This document shows positions 1 to 8,853 of a stretch of 51,038 nucleotides of DNA, piece by piece (the stretch's first letter is position 1; every line of letters starts with the position of its first letter). The notes under the pieces are model-generated. The model was not told where the DNA came from. It ran no database searches and saw nothing but the letters and a program-made list of their open reading frames with translations. The stretch is taken from contig JACOUC010000066.1 in NCBI GenBank assembly GCA_016178055.1, positions 1 to 51,038 on the forward strand, in the 5' to 3' direction. Origin of the DNA: Chlamydiota bacterium (GTDB lineage: Bacteria; Auribacterota; JACPWU01). Both the position numbers and the translations under genes were made by a program.

Positions 1-976
1 AGTGATCAAAACCACTCGCTTGCCATCCTTCTTGAAGAGTCGTAGAGACCTGCCATGTAAAATCTGTGACTTGCTTAATGATCCCGTCTTTCTCGATCTG
101 GCATGCCACGCTTGCAATCCAGCCGGCGTCTGTGACTTCAAGGGCAATAGAGTCCCCGTCGTTTAACGCAACCTCATAATTTTCCACCGTTGTCCAGTCG
201 TCATCTCGACCGATTTCAACCCCATTCACAAAGAGGACATAGGCATTGTCCCCGGTCACCGTCATCACCGCTGATTTGACTAATGAAAAATCAATCTGTG
301 CAGCCGTTTCTCCAACATTCACAGGTGTTCCCTCTAAAATATTACAATGCCCCCCCTCACACGAAATATTGTTATAAAGCTCATCGACATAAAAAGCCGT
401 ATCAAACGTAGTCAAATAATAAACTCCCGATTTCAAATCATAAAAATGATAATTCCCATCGGCATCGCTATAGTCCAATGCCTGATAGTTTCCGCCTTGG
501 TCGTACAAATCAACCTCAACCTCTTTAAGTGGACTTCCAGTTGCAACGTCCGAAACCTTTCCCGTAATGGAAAGCTGACCTACATTCAATTCAAAGTCAA
601 TTCCTGGGGTATCCGCTCCCTCACCTACATGAACAGGAGTTCCATCGACCAAATTACAATTCTGATTCGAACAGGGAATATTCTGATAAAGCTCATCGGA
701 ATACCCCTCTTCATTAGAGGTATAAAGATAGTAATCGCCCGGCGGCAAATCTAAAATCTTATACTGCCCATTCACATCCGTAAAGGCATAGTTGGACAAA
801 ACCTGATCGCTCACATCAAAGGCCACCACAGCGATATCAGAAAGCAGGATATCCTCTGAAGTCTTCACTTCTCCAGAAATCGAACCCGATTCGGCCCCTA
901 AACAGATAGAAGATGTGATGAGGAAAACAAAAAAGGAAAAGAAAATACTTCGGAAGAAATTTTTAAGACAATACAT
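1..976 (-). CDS. Secreted protein with CnaB/carboxypeptidase-regulatory-like repeats (partial)
   Basis: The frame is open from an ATG at 976 to the window edge, 325 codons, with no stop. The start has a strong GGGGGG purine run about 8 nt upstream. The N-terminus (MCYCLKNFFRSIFFSFFVFL...) is a signal peptide ending near LGA at residue 29. Two internal repeats of roughly 85 residues follow. Each begins with an ISGEV/ITGKV strand and a DxxGxY motif, and ends with a Cys-containing DELYxNIxC segment followed by GTPVxVGE. This is the prealbumin-like fold of carboxypeptidase-regulatory or CnaB domains. The last ~90 residues (VLFVNGVEIGRDDDW...) look like a galactose-binding-like beta sandwich. The protein is probably exported or cell-surface. 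Its function is unknown; carbohydrate adhesion is a guess. Confidence 0.75.
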   Translation of the reverse strand, partial: MYCLKNFFRSIFFSFFVFLITSSICLGAESGSISGEVKTSEDILLSDIAVVAFDVSDQVLSNYAFTDVNGQYKILDLPPGDYYLYTSNEEGYSDELYQNIPCSNQNCNLVDGTPVHVGEGADTPGIDFELNVGQLSITGKVSDVATGSPLKEVEVDLYDQGGNYQALDYSDADGNYHFYDLKSGVYYLTTFDTAFYVDELYNNISCEGGHCNILEGTPVNVGETAAQIDFSLVKSAVMTVTGDNAYVLFVNGVEIGRDDDWTTVENYEVALNDGDSIALEVTDAGWIASVACQIEKDGIIKQVTDFTWQVSTTLQEGWQASGFDH

Positions 977-1313
977 ACAAATACCCCCCCTACCAACCGG
1001 TTTAAAGTTTAACCCCGTTATTCAACCCCATCATTCGATAGGGCAGACGGGGCAAGAGTTCAAAGTTCAAAGAAAAACTACCAAAATAAGTTAAAAAAAT
1101 CCCAAAAAGCTCCTGCCTTTTTATAGAGCAAGATCCATGCCAAGTTTTATTTAACACTTCTCAAGCTCAATTTCTTGCTTTTCCACTTGGAATATCGACC
1201 TCACCTTACAAAATTTGGTCACTCCCTTACAATTTTTGTCACTTGCTGACAAATTTTGTCATCTGCTTACCAAAATTTGTCACGCCCAGTCCTTTGAAGC
1301 CTGCTTTAACTCT
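977..1313. other. Intergenic region upstream of the secreted-protein gene
   Basis: This 337-bp gap lies between the lepB stop and the start of the partial secreted-protein gene. It contains the ribosome-binding purine run at 985-992, an AAAGTTTAA/GTTCAAAGTTCAAAG word repeat (about 1010-1072), and the phased operator-like array at 1206-1282 described separately. No coding region, tRNA or clear intrinsic terminator is visible. Confidence 0.6.
1206..1282. promoter_or_regulatory. Array of four phased TTACAAATTTTGTCA-type palindromes
   Basis: Four imperfect copies of a 15-16 bp palindrome start at 1206, 1227, 1247 and 1267, so the spacing is 21, 20 and 20 bp, close to two helical turns. The copy at 1247-1261 (TGACAAATTTTGTCA) is a perfect inverted repeat around one central base. 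The array is 230-310 bp upstream of the secreted-protein start and just after lepB. It could be a multi-site operator for a dimeric regulator, or the multi-copy binding end of a vanished transposon. Confidence 0.55.
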
Positions 1314-1955
1314 TTAATTTTTTTGCATGATCAAAGGGCTGGGCCTCACTTCATGATGCATCCAATCTTTAAAAACCTTAAATCGTGGAATGGGCCAGTA
1401 AATCATAAAGGCCTTCCCAATCAAATTTTCACGAGGGACAAAACCCCACCACCGGCTGTCCCTGCTCACTGGGCTATTATCTCCCAAAACAAAATAATGA
1501 TCTGGTGGAACCTGGACCGGAATTCCTTCCAAGCCATATTGCCCTTCCGTGCCCGAAGGCCTTTTCATGACCTCTGTATTGGTATAATAAATTTCTTTAA
1601 AAATTTCAGGTTCAGTTAAGACCTTCCCATTAACATAAATCTTTCCCGCTTCAATTTTAATGGTATCCCCAGGAAGGCCTACCAAGCGCTTGATATAATC
1701 TTTTTTATAGTCCAACCCTGAAATATTCACCGTCTTAAAAACAACGATATCCCCCCGCTCAGGCTCATTCATGGAATAAACAAATTTATTAACCAGAACT
1801 CGATCGCCTTTTTTAGGGTCTCCATGAAGGGTGGGCTCCATAGACCCTGTTGGAATTTTAAAGGCTTGCACAATAAAGGTTCTGGCAATCATCGCAATCA
1901 CAAAAGCGATTAATATGGATTCTGTCCATTCTCGAATACTTGATTTTCTTTTCAC
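1314..1955 (-). CDS. lepB: Signal peptidase I
   Basis: This is the membrane-bound leader peptidase that removes signal peptides from Sec-exported proteins. One N-terminal membrane segment (ILIAFVIAMIARTFIV) is followed by the catalytic Ser in IPTGSMEPT and the general-base Lys in YIKRLVGLPGD. The conserved GDNSPVSRDSRWWGFVP box is near the C-terminus. I prefer the GTG start at 1955 (213 aa), because AGAGGTG lies 7 nt before it; a TTG at 1961 would sit almost on that site. The protein lies outside the cytoplasmic face and belongs to the minus-strand run with lepA, 173 bp upstream, the gap being filled with word repeats. Confidence 0.95.
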   Translation of the reverse strand: MKRKSSIREWTESILIAFVIAMIARTFIVQAFKIPTGSMEPTLHGDPKKGDRVLVNKFVYSMNEPERGDIVVFKTVNISGLDYKKDYIKRLVGLPGDTIKIEAGKIYVNGKVLTEPEIFKEIYYTNTEVMKRPSGTEGQYGLEGIPVQVPPDHYFVLGDNSPVSRDSRWWGFVPRENLIGKAFMIYWPIPRFKVFKDWMHHEVRPSPLIMQKN

Positions 1956-1990
1956 TTTCAAACACCTCTTTTAATTTTTAAAACCAAAGT

Positions 1991-2122
1991 CAGAGACTAC
2001 AGACTACAGACTAGAGACCATAGACTAGAGACCTTAATAAGTTACCTTATTTGTCCGTGGTCCGTGGTCCCGTGGTCCCGTGGTCTGTGGTCCGTGGTCC
2101 GTGGTCCGTGGTCTGTGGTCCG
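1991..2122. repeat. Short-word repeats between lepA and lepB (ACTAGAGACC and GTGGTCC words)
   Basis: Positions 1991-2034 iterate AGACTACAGACTAGAGACC-like words. Positions 2053-2122 iterate the 7-8 bp word GTGGTCC(C) about nine times. Related words recur at 40366-40438 and 41151-41226. The array starts 7 bp after the lepA stop codon. It can be read through as an open frame, but the composition is purely repetitive. Confidence 0.85.
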
Positions 2123-2128
2123 CCTTTC

Positions 2129-3928
2129 TCAGTCCGCTCTCAAAACATCTAAAAATGCCTTTTGAGGAATTTGGACCTTTCCAAACATCTTCATCTTCTT
2201 CTTTCCCTCTTTTTGCTTCTCCCAAAGTTTTCTCTTACGCGTAATATCACCTCCATAACACTTCGCAGTAACATCTTTTTTAAGAGCGCTCACCGTTTCT
2301 CTGGCAACAACACGTCCATTGACAGCCGTTTGAATCACAATTTGAATTAACTGCTTTGGAATCACCTCTTTTAACTTCTTAGCCAACTGACGGCACTTGG
2401 CCTCAGCCTTGCTTTCATGGACAATCACTGAAAAAGCATCAATGATATCCCCATTGATCATCACATCTACTTTGACCAGGTCTGCAACTTGATAGCCTTT
2501 GTGTTCATAATCTAAAGAGGCATATCCTTTAGTAATTGATTTTAAGCGATCGTAAAACTCAGTCAAAATTTCATTCAAAGGAATCTCAAACGTCATCATC
2601 ACACGCGTTTGGTCCAGTGACTCGGTTTTAACACAAGTTCCCCGGTAGTCTACACCCAACTGCATCACGGCTCCAATAAATTCAACCGGGGTGATGATGG
2701 TTGCTTCAATCAGAGGCTCTTCAATCCATTCAATCTCATTTAAAGAAGGAAACTTCACAGGATTATCCATGAGAAGCTCCTCTCCATTCACTTTAAGAAC
2801 TTTGTAGATAACGCTGGGTGAGGTTGCGATGATGTGAACGTCGAACTCTCGCTCGAGGCGCTGCTGAACGACCTCCATGTGAAGAAGCCCTAAAAAACCG
2901 CATCGAAATCCAAATCCAAGCGCCGCAGAATCCTCCGGTTCAAAATTAAATGAGGCATCGTTCAGTTTTAATTTATGGATTCCATTTTTTAAAAGATCAT
3001 AATCCTCCACGGAAACAGGATAAAGCCCGCAAAAAACCATCGGAGAGATGCGCTTAAAGCCCGGCAATAACTCTACAGCAGGATCTTTTTGTGCCGTAAG
3101 GGTATCTCCCACTCGAATATCTTGAGCTGATTTGATATTAGCCGCAATATAACCTACATCGCCTGCTTGAAGAATATCAGTTGGGGTTAATTTCATTCTA
3201 AAATGACCCAACTCAATAATTTCAAACACCTGCCCTGTCGCCATCATGAGTATTTTCATCCCTGGGCGGATCGATCCCTCAAAAACACGTACATAAACAA
3301 TGACCCCTTTATAGGAATCAAAGAAAGAATCAAAAATAAGAGCCCTGAGCCTTGTTCCCGATCCTAACTTTGGGGCAGGGACACGTTCAACAACGGCTTC
3401 TAAAAGCCCTTCGACGCCTTCCCCTGTCTTTGCACTCACTTTAAAAATGTCTTCCGGAAAAACACCCAGAATAGAATCAAGCTGGCCAAATACTTTTGGA
3501 AGATCTGCATTAGGAAGATCGATTTTATTGATGGCAGGAATAATTTCTAAGCCCTGCTCAAGAGCCAAATGAATATTAGAAACTGTTTGGGCTTCAACCC
3601 CTTGAGCAGCATCGACCAGTAAAATAACACCCTCACAGGCAGAAAGACTTCTTGAAACTTCGTAGGAAAAATCAACATGCCCTGGGGTATCAATTAAATT
3701 TAAGATATATTCATTCCCATCCTTTGAACGATAATTCATTTTGACGGGATGGGCCTTAATGGTAATGCCTCTTTCCCGTTCCAAATCCATTGCATCCAAA
3801 ATTTGATCACGGAACTCCCGAGCTGTAATCGTTTTTGTGAATTCTAACAAACGATCAGCCAAAGTTGATTTTCCATGATCAATATGAGCAATGATACAAA
3901 AATTACGAATGTATTTAGGATCAACCAT
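2129..3928 (-). CDS. lepA: Elongation factor 4 (LepA), ribosomal back-translocase GTPase
   Basis: LepA is a translational GTPase that binds stalled or mistranslocated ribosomes. The G1 motif AHIDHGKST, the switch II motif DTPGHVDF and the G4 motif NKIDLP are all present in the first 130 residues. The C-terminus has the LepA-specific domain with GGDITRKRKLWEKQKEGKKKMK. At 599 aa it has the standard family length. The ATG at 3928 lies inside the last codons of rpe (8-nt overlap), which suggests translational coupling. The order M16 peptidase-rpe-lepA-lepB is compact and looks like one operon. Confidence 0.97.
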   Translation of the reverse strand: MVDPKYIRNFCIIAHIDHGKSTLADRLLEFTKTITAREFRDQILDAMDLERERGITIKAHPVKMNYRSKDGNEYILNLIDTPGHVDFSYEVSRSLSACEGVILLVDAAQGVEAQTVSNIHLALEQGLEIIPAINKIDLPNADLPKVFGQLDSILGVFPEDIFKVSAKTGEGVEGLLEAVVERVPAPKLGSGTRLRALIFDSFFDSYKGVIVYVRVFEGSIRPGMKILMMATGQVFEIIELGHFRMKLTPTDILQAGDVGYIAANIKSAQDIRVGDTLTAQKDPAVELLPGFKRISPMVFCGLYPVSVEDYDLLKNGIHKLKLNDASFNFEPEDSAALGFGFRCGFLGLLHMEVVQQRLEREFDVHIIATSPSVIYKVLKVNGEELLMDNPVKFPSLNEIEWIEEPLIEATIITPVEFIGAVMQLGVDYRGTCVKTESLDQTRVMMTFEIPLNEILTEFYDRLKSITKGYASLDYEHKGYQVADLVKVDVMINGDIIDAFSVIVHESKAEAKCRQLAKKLKEVIPKQLIQIVIQTAVNGRVVARETVSALKKDVTAKCYGGDITRKRKLWEKQKEGKKKMKMFGKVQIPQKAFLDVLRAD

Positions 3929-4655
3929 TTCTACATTTATTTTCTTTTAACTTTTTTATTTCTTTTAAACTTTTAACTTTGAACTTTGAACTTTTGTAAG
4001 CTAACTCTCTCAATTCCTTCACAGCCACACCCGCATCGCTTGCCTCATAAATCGCGGATCCAGCCACCAAAACATTGGCCCCTGACTGAACCACCTCAGC
4101 CACCGTCTTTGAACTAATTCCTCCGTCTACTTCAATATCGACGGATAGATTCTCACGATCCATCCATTGCCTTGCTTGAGATACTTTGGACAAAACCCCT
4201 GACATAAATTTTTGCCCTCCAAATCCGGGCTCCACAGTCATTAAAAGCAAAAGATCTATTCTTTTTAAGAATGGAACAACTTTTTCAAACGGGGTTCCAG
4301 GCTTAAGCGCAATTCCACAATCAATCCCCCTTCTCTTAATCTTCTCAATCACCGAATCCACATCCTGATTGATTTCCAAGTGAAAGGTCAGATTGGTTGC
4401 CCCTGCATCAATAAATTCATCCGCGTATTTAAGAGGATCAGAAATCATCAAATGAACATCCAGGGGAAGGCTTGTACTTTTTTTAATCGCATGTACCGCC
4501 TGGGGTCCAATTGTTAAATTCGGCACAAAATGCCCGTCCATGATGTCCACATGAAGGATATCGGCAAGAGCCTCTTCGGCTTTGTGGGCCTCTCTTTCCA
4601 AATTTCCGAAGTCGCCTGCTAAAATGGAAGGCGCAATTTTAATCGTTCTTTTCAT
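3921..4655 (-). CDS. rpe: Ribulose-phosphate 3-epimerase with repeat-derived C-terminal tail
   Basis: This enzyme interconverts ribulose-5-phosphate and xylulose-5-phosphate in the pentose phosphate pathway. It has a TIM barrel with the signature HVDIMDGHFVPNLTIGP (about residues 35-51), a metal-binding DVHLMI strand and the catalytic Asp in VDGGI. At 244 aa it is about 20 residues longer than usual. The extra tail (SKFKVKSLKEIKKLKENK) is encoded by AACTTTGAACTTT-word repeat DNA at 3945-3993. That repeat carries the frame into lepA, creating the 8-nt overlap. Confidence 0.95.
   Translation of the reverse strand: MKRTIKIAPSILAGDFGNLEREAHKAEEALADILHVDIMDGHFVPNLTIGPQAVHAIKKSTSLPLDVHLMISDPLKYADEFIDAGATNLTFHLEINQDVDSVIEKIKRRGIDCGIALKPGTPFEKVVPFLKRIDLLLLMTVEPGFGGQKFMSGVLSKVSQARQWMDRENLSVDIEVDGGISSKTVAEVVQSGANVLVAGSAIYEASDAGVAVKELRELAYKSSKFKVKSLKEIKKLKENKCRNG
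3943..3994. repeat. AACTTTGAACTTT word repeat inside the rpe 3' end
   Basis: The sequence iterates CTTTTAACTTTGAACTTTGAAC words on the plus strand. The same words appear at about 1010-1072, 14598-14641, 34770-34820 and 43291-43330. Here they encode the last ~17 residues of Rpe. Confidence 0.75.
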
Positions 4656-4666
4656 TGAAAATATCT

Positions 4667-5938
4667 CTAGTTCAACCGAAATAAATTTGCGATCTCTTTT
4701 TCTTTTACCATGGGACCTACTACTGAAAGATTCAAACGTTCATTGGTAAAAACAGTGTGAGCCACTCGCTCGACATCTTCAGCCGTCACAGCTCTCATTC
4801 TTCGAAGGAGTTCATCAAGCGAAAGAATTTGCCCTGAACAGAGTTCGCTTTCACCCATATAAACCATTTGATTTGAAGTCTTTTCCATTCCTAAAGCCGT
4901 TTGTCCAATGCAATATTCCTTCACCATATTCAATTCATCTTTGGAAAGAAGTTTTTTCTTAAATTTTTCAAGCTCGCGAAGCGTTCCTTCTAAGGCCTGA
5001 TTCAAACGCCCCTTCGTCACCCCTGCCGAAATCACAAGAGAGCCTGTATCTGAAAATCTTTCAATGGTGGAACTAATGTCATAACTTAAACCCAACTTTT
5101 CTCGAATCACTTGAAAAAGCCGCGAGCTCATATTCTCTCCTAAAGCCGCATTCAGAACTCTTAAGGCAAAACGGTCTGGATGATTGCGATGAAAAGCACG
5201 AATCCCGATACAGAAATGGGTCTGCTCTGTTTTCTTAGAATGAACCTGATATTGTGGCTTAACCTGATGCTCCACGACTGGAAGGAATTTTAAAGCTCCC
5301 TCTTTCTCATCCAAAAAGTTAAATCTTTGACTTGCCTCTTTTAAAACATGATCGACATCCATCCTTCCCGCAATCGAAATGACAATATTGCGAGCGGTAT
5401 AATTCTCATTTTTAAATTTGAGAAAATCGGAACGTTTTAAACCCCGAATCGTTTTTTCAGATCCAATCAACATTCTTCCCAAAGGATGTTTCGGCCACAT
5501 CACACGCCCTAAAAGTTCGAAAACATAATGGGCGGGAACATCCAAATTCATCCGTAATTCTTCCAGAATCACACCCCGTTCTTTTTCAATATCCTGAGGA
5601 CGGAACGCAGCATTTTCAACCATGTCCGCTAAAACCTCAAAGGCCTGTCCAAAATGCTCATTCATCACCTTGGCATAAAAACAGGTTGTTTCTTCAGTGG
5701 TAAAGGCATTCATGCTCCCTCCAACCCCTTCAATCGCCTGAGAAATCTGAACGGCCGTTCTTGTTTTTGTGCCCTTAAAAAGCATGTGTTCCAAAAAATG
5801 AGAAACGCCACATAATGCATCCGTTTCGTAACGTCCGCCAACCCCAATCCAAACACCCATGGTTACGCTGCGTGTCTCACGCATAGGACACAAAACCAGA
5901 CGTACCCCATTTTTGAGCTTTTCCAGGATATACTTCAT
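4667..5938 (-). CDS. M16 family zinc metalloprotease (processing-peptidase-like)
   Basis: The family resembles mitochondrial processing peptidase beta, PqqF and insulinase. The inverted zinc motif HFLEH (H47, E50, H51) is intact and a downstream EELRM supplies the third ligand, so this is the catalytic M16B subunit. The 423-aa length and two-lobe layout (LSYDISS glycine-free loop in the second half) fit the family. No signal peptide is seen, so it is probably cytoplasmic. It overlaps ruvX by 4 nt (ATGA) and is followed 11 nt later by rpe. Its substrate is unknown. Confidence 0.93.
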   Translation of the reverse strand: MKYILEKLKNGVRLVLCPMRETRSVTMGVWIGVGGRYETDALCGVSHFLEHMLFKGTKTRTAVQISQAIEGVGGSMNAFTTEETTCFYAKVMNEHFGQAFEVLADMVENAAFRPQDIEKERGVILEELRMNLDVPAHYVFELLGRVMWPKHPLGRMLIGSEKTIRGLKRSDFLKFKNENYTARNIVISIAGRMDVDHVLKEASQRFNFLDEKEGALKFLPVVEHQVKPQYQVHSKKTEQTHFCIGIRAFHRNHPDRFALRVLNAALGENMSSRLFQVIREKLGLSYDISSTIERFSDTGSLVISAGVTKGRLNQALEGTLRELEKFKKKLLSKDELNMVKEYCIGQTALGMEKTSNQMVYMGESELCSGQILSLDELLRRMRAVTAEDVERVAHTVFTNERLNLSVVGPMVKEKEIANLFRLN

Positions 5939-6354
5939 GATTTAAACCTTTCTCTTTCTAAATAGCTTTGAAGAATAATTTGGGCCGCCACCTGATCGAT
6001 TTTTCCTTTTCTTTTCTTTCGAGAAAGATCTCCTTCTAAAAGGGTTCTTTCAGCGGCCACTGTTGTCCACCGTTCATCAATCACTTCAACCGGAAGATGG
6101 GTTTTCTCCATCAAATCATCTCTAAATTTTAAAACCTCATCTGCTTCCTTGCCATGCCTGCCATTCATATGAAGAGGAAGTCCCAAAAGAATCATTTGAA
6201 CCTTTCTTTCATTCACAATTTTTTGAATGGCTTCAAGATCCCATGCGAGATCCTGACGCTCCAGCGTTGGAAGCCCTGTAGCAATCATCCCTAAAGGATC
6301 GCTTACCGCAATCCCTATTCTTTTACTTCCTACATCTAATGCTAAAATAATCAT
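5935..6354 (-). CDS. ruvX: Holliday junction resolvase-like nuclease RuvX/YqgF
   Basis: This is an RNase H-fold nuclease of the YqgF family, implicated in pre-16S rRNA 5' maturation and Holliday junction resolution. LALDVGSKRIGIAVSD at the N-terminus gives the first catalytic Asp, DERWTT the second acidic site and DQVAAQIIL the last. The 139-aa length is typical. The stop overlaps the M16 peptidase ATG by 4 nt, so the two are translationally coupled. The start codon lies immediately next to the CCCACCACCT-ended element at 6355. Confidence 0.95.
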   Translation of the reverse strand: MIILALDVGSKRIGIAVSDPLGMIATGLPTLERQDLAWDLEAIQKIVNERKVQMILLGLPLHMNGRHGKEADEVLKFRDDLMEKTHLPVEVIDERWTTVAAERTLLEGDLSRKKRKGKIDQVAAQIILQSYLERERFKS

Positions 6355-6476
6355 CCCACCACCTGTCCATGGCCCAGAGGGCCAATCCTTTTTAAGTTCG
6401 CTATCAAATTATTTTCCACATCCTCTAATGTTCCTCCCCCATAGAATCCTCCTCAGAGGATAGACAGGTGGTGGGA
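6355..6476. repeat. CCCACCACCT-ended inverted-repeat element (copy A)
   Basis: The element has terminal inverted repeats, CATCCCACCACCTGTC on the left and GACAGGTGGTGGGATC on the right (about 17 of 18 matching). An internal GGCCCAGAGGGCCAA is shared with the copies at 30417 and 43438. It fills the gap between ruvX and manC almost exactly, and the manC stop codon falls in its right end. It looks like a small non-autonomous mobile element, but no transposase for it is visible. Confidence 0.7.
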
Positions 6477-7598
6477 TCATAGATATTTGTGATACTCTTG
6501 ACGAGCCTTCATTTGGTCCACAAGCATTTTCACATCTTGAGCACGTGATTTATCAATAATTAAAACTGCATCTTGAGTTTGAACCACAATCAAATTTTTC
6601 ACTCCAACCATTCCCGTAATTCCATGGCGGCTGATGACAATAGAGTTTTTGTAATCGACTCCCACACAATCGCCTAAAACCACATTTCCGCCTGAATCCT
6701 TTTTAAAATGCCTTTCCAGGCTTGACCAGGACCCCACATCATCCCATCCAAAATCCCCTAACGCTACAAAAATATTTTTAGCCTTTTCCATGATTCCATA
6801 ATCAATTGAAATTTTGGGAACTCGGCTATACATTTCACGAATCGCTTTTTCCTGACGCGGTGTTCCTAAAGAAGATTGGACCCGCTTAAGCTCTTGATCA
6901 ATTTCCGGAAGATGGGTTTTAAACGCATCTAAAATGGTTTTAACCTTCCAAATAAACATCCCGCTATTCCATAAATAATGGCCATCTTTTAAATAAGCTC
7001 GGGCATGCCTTTGATCCGGTTTTTCAACAAAACGCCTGACCTGAAAAAACTTCGTTACACCTTTCGAAGAAAACACCTTTTCAAAATGGATATAGCCATA
7101 TCCTGTTTCGGGTTCAGTCGGTTTCATTCCAATGGTAACTAACCCTTCCGTTTTTAGCGCAACTTCGGCAGAATCTTTCAAAATCTCAAGAAATCGCTTC
7201 TGATCCGGAATCACATGATCCGAGGGAAGAACCACCATCACAGCCTCTGGATTAATTTTATCTAACAATGAAGCCGCAAGACCAATACATGGCGCCGTAT
7301 TCTTTCCAATCGGTTCAAGAATAATCTGACTTTGATTTAATTTGGGAAGCTGCGATTGGATCAAATTCCTTTGCGTTTTATTAGAAACAATAAAAACTTT
7401 TTTACTGGAAATAAGCGGTGTCAATCGATTCACCGTTTCCTGAATCATGGTATGATTCCCCAGCATATTCAAGAATTGCTTCGGAAAACTCTGCCGACTC
7501 ATCGGCCAAAACCTTTCCCCCACCCCCCCAGCCATAATGACTGCGTAGAGACTAATTGAACTTCGGATTGCGGATTGCGGATTGCGGATTTTAATCAC
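6477..7598 (-). CDS. manC: Mannose-1-phosphate guanylyltransferase
   Basis: This enzyme makes GDP-mannose from mannose-1-phosphate and GTP for surface polysaccharide or glycan synthesis. The nucleotidyltransferase signature AGGVGERFWPMSR is at residues 23-35, followed by FPKQFL. The later FVEKPD and WNSGMF boxes are conserved. At 373 aa it lacks the fused phosphomannose isomerase domain of longer ManC proteins. The GTG start at 7598 has GGAG 9 nt upstream. The first residues (KIRNPQSAIRSS) are encoded by an ATTGCGG word repeat at 7563-7590, so the native N-terminus has been replaced or extended. Confidence 0.93.
   Translation of the reverse strand: MIKIRNPQSAIRSSISLYAVIMAGGVGERFWPMSRQSFPKQFLNMLGNHTMIQETVNRLTPLISSKKVFIVSNKTQRNLIQSQLPKLNQSQIILEPIGKNTAPCIGLAASLLDKINPEAVMVVLPSDHVIPDQKRFLEILKDSAEVALKTEGLVTIGMKPTEPETGYGYIHFEKVFSSKGVTKFFQVRRFVEKPDQRHARAYLKDGHYLWNSGMFIWKVKTILDAFKTHLPEIDQELKRVQSSLGTPRQEKAIREMYSRVPKISIDYGIMEKAKNIFVALGDFGWDDVGSWSSLERHFKKDSGGNVVLGDCVGVDYKNSIVISRHGITGMVGVKNLIVVQTQDAVLIIDKSRAQDVKMLVDQMKARQEYHKYL
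7563..7591. repeat. CGGATTG tandem word repeat at the manC 5' end
   Basis: Four near-perfect copies of a CGGATTG word lie inside the coding start of manC and are translated as RNPQSAIR. There is nothing else in the 40-bp gap to the upstream ATPase gene. Confidence 0.75.
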
Positions 7599-7638
7599 GT
7601 ATTATTTCTCCAAATTCTTTACGTACAATTTAAAAAAC

Positions 7639-8853
7639 CTATAACACCTCTTTTAAGTACTCTACCTCAGCCGAAGCGCTCCATTTCTTAAAATGGATTA
7701 ATCTCCCTTCAGCACGAATCGTCTCTTCGATGGTTTCATTGAACACCATTCCAAAGGGTGCCTTGGGATAGGCCTTCAAAAAGACGATCATTCCACGAGG
7801 CAGATCCGGCTTTTGAAGTTTTGATTTTACCTCAATCGGCACTGGAATACGATTTTTTAAAAGAATAAAATCTACTTCGTCCCCACCCTTCGTTCTCCAA
7901 AATCGAATTTCCATATTGGGTTTTAATTGTGATACGAGGTGGTTGAGCACAACACTCTCATAGAGTACACCTTTATCTTCACGATCTTGAACCGAGCGAA
8001 AATCTTTGAGAAGCGCATTTCTTAATCCAAGATCAAAGAAGTAATACTTCTTTGATTTTTTTAATTCATTGGCAAGGTTTGCCGAGTAACTGGAAATAGG
8101 ATAAAGCACGTAAGTTTGGGACATGATTTCTAAATGTCGTACAATAGTGGGTTCGCTCAAATGGATATTCCTTGCAAGATTGGAGGCCATGACAACCGAG
8201 CCCTGACTTTGCGCAAGCTCATAAAGAAGGGTGTTAAAAGAACGAATATTTTCTTCCTGAATGAGGCCTTTAATATCCTTGGTAATATAAGTGCTTAAAA
8301 TATTATCTAATATGCTGATTCTTTGAACAGGATCTCGATGATGTATGAGTCGAGGCAATCCACCCCATTGTAAATACTCTCTTTCCTTAAATCCAGGGAC
8401 CTGTCGCCACTCAAGAAGTGAAAGAGGGAAAATCATTGTTTTAATAAATCGACCCGCAAGACTTTCCTTAAGATGTTTGTGAATTTCCAATGAAGAAGAG
8501 CCCGACGCAAATATTTTAATTCCACCCCTTGCCGTGGACCCTTTTCTTAAATCATAGATAGCTTTAAATATCTTTGACGCATTCTTAAGGTAATGAAATT
8601 CATCAATAAAAATAATCGCGTTTGAAGACGTAAGTTTATCTATCACTTCTTGATCATTACCTGAAAGATGAAGCAGGTCTCGTGGTTGTTCTAAATCATA
8701 AAACGCAGTGTCATACCCCTCTTCTTTTGCTTTTATTTCAATAAGTTTGAGAAGAGTAGATTTTCCAACTTGGCGTGCTCCGAGAAGAATAGAAATCCTC
8801 GGATCCGTTATTTCTTTATATAACTCATTGAAAGAGAGTCGGTTAATTTCCAT
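7639..8853 (-). CDS. DUF4143-type AAA+ ATPase with C-terminal nuclease-like/winged-helix region
   Basis: The N-terminus has Walker A GARQVGKSTL (about residues 26-35) and Walker B IIFIDEFHYL. A GSSSLEI sensor follows, and then a DUF4143 region with a winged-helix segment (ASNLARNIHLSEPTIVRHLEIM). Near the C-terminus is a PD-(D/E)XK-like GDEVDFILLKNRIPVPIEVKSK motif. Such ATPases are common, patchily distributed and functionally obscure. The ATG at 8853 follows directly on a promoter whose predicted start site is the initiation codon itself. It does not belong functionally with manC or trpA on either side. Confidence 0.88.
   Translation of the reverse strand: MEINRLSFNELYKEITDPRISILLGARQVGKSTLLKLIEIKAKEEGYDTAFYDLEQPRDLLHLSGNDQEVIDKLTSSNAIIFIDEFHYLKNASKIFKAIYDLRKGSTARGGIKIFASGSSSLEIHKHLKESLAGRFIKTMIFPLSLLEWRQVPGFKEREYLQWGGLPRLIHHRDPVQRISILDNILSTYITKDIKGLIQEENIRSFNTLLYELAQSQGSVVMASNLARNIHLSEPTIVRHLEIMSQTYVLYPISSYSANLANELKKSKKYYFFDLGLRNALLKDFRSVQDREDKGVLYESVVLNHLVSQLKPNMEIRFWRTKGGDEVDFILLKNRIPVPIEVKSKLQKPDLPRGMIVFLKAYPKAPFGMVFNETIEETIRAEGRLIHFKKWSASAEVEYLKEVL

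Noticed and set aside
347-754. Plus-strand open frame of 135 codons
   Set aside because: It lies antisense to the signal-peptide-bearing secreted protein, whose frame has clear internal repeats and a good ribosome-binding site.
1206-1282. CRISPR array candidate
   Set aside because: Repeats are only 15-16 bp and spacers about 5 bp, repeats vary, and no cas genes are present.
2034-2225. Open frame translating to PRTTDHGPQTTGPRDHG-type peptide
   Set aside because: It is the GTGGTCC word repeat read through together with the end of lepA in another frame; no protein-like composition.
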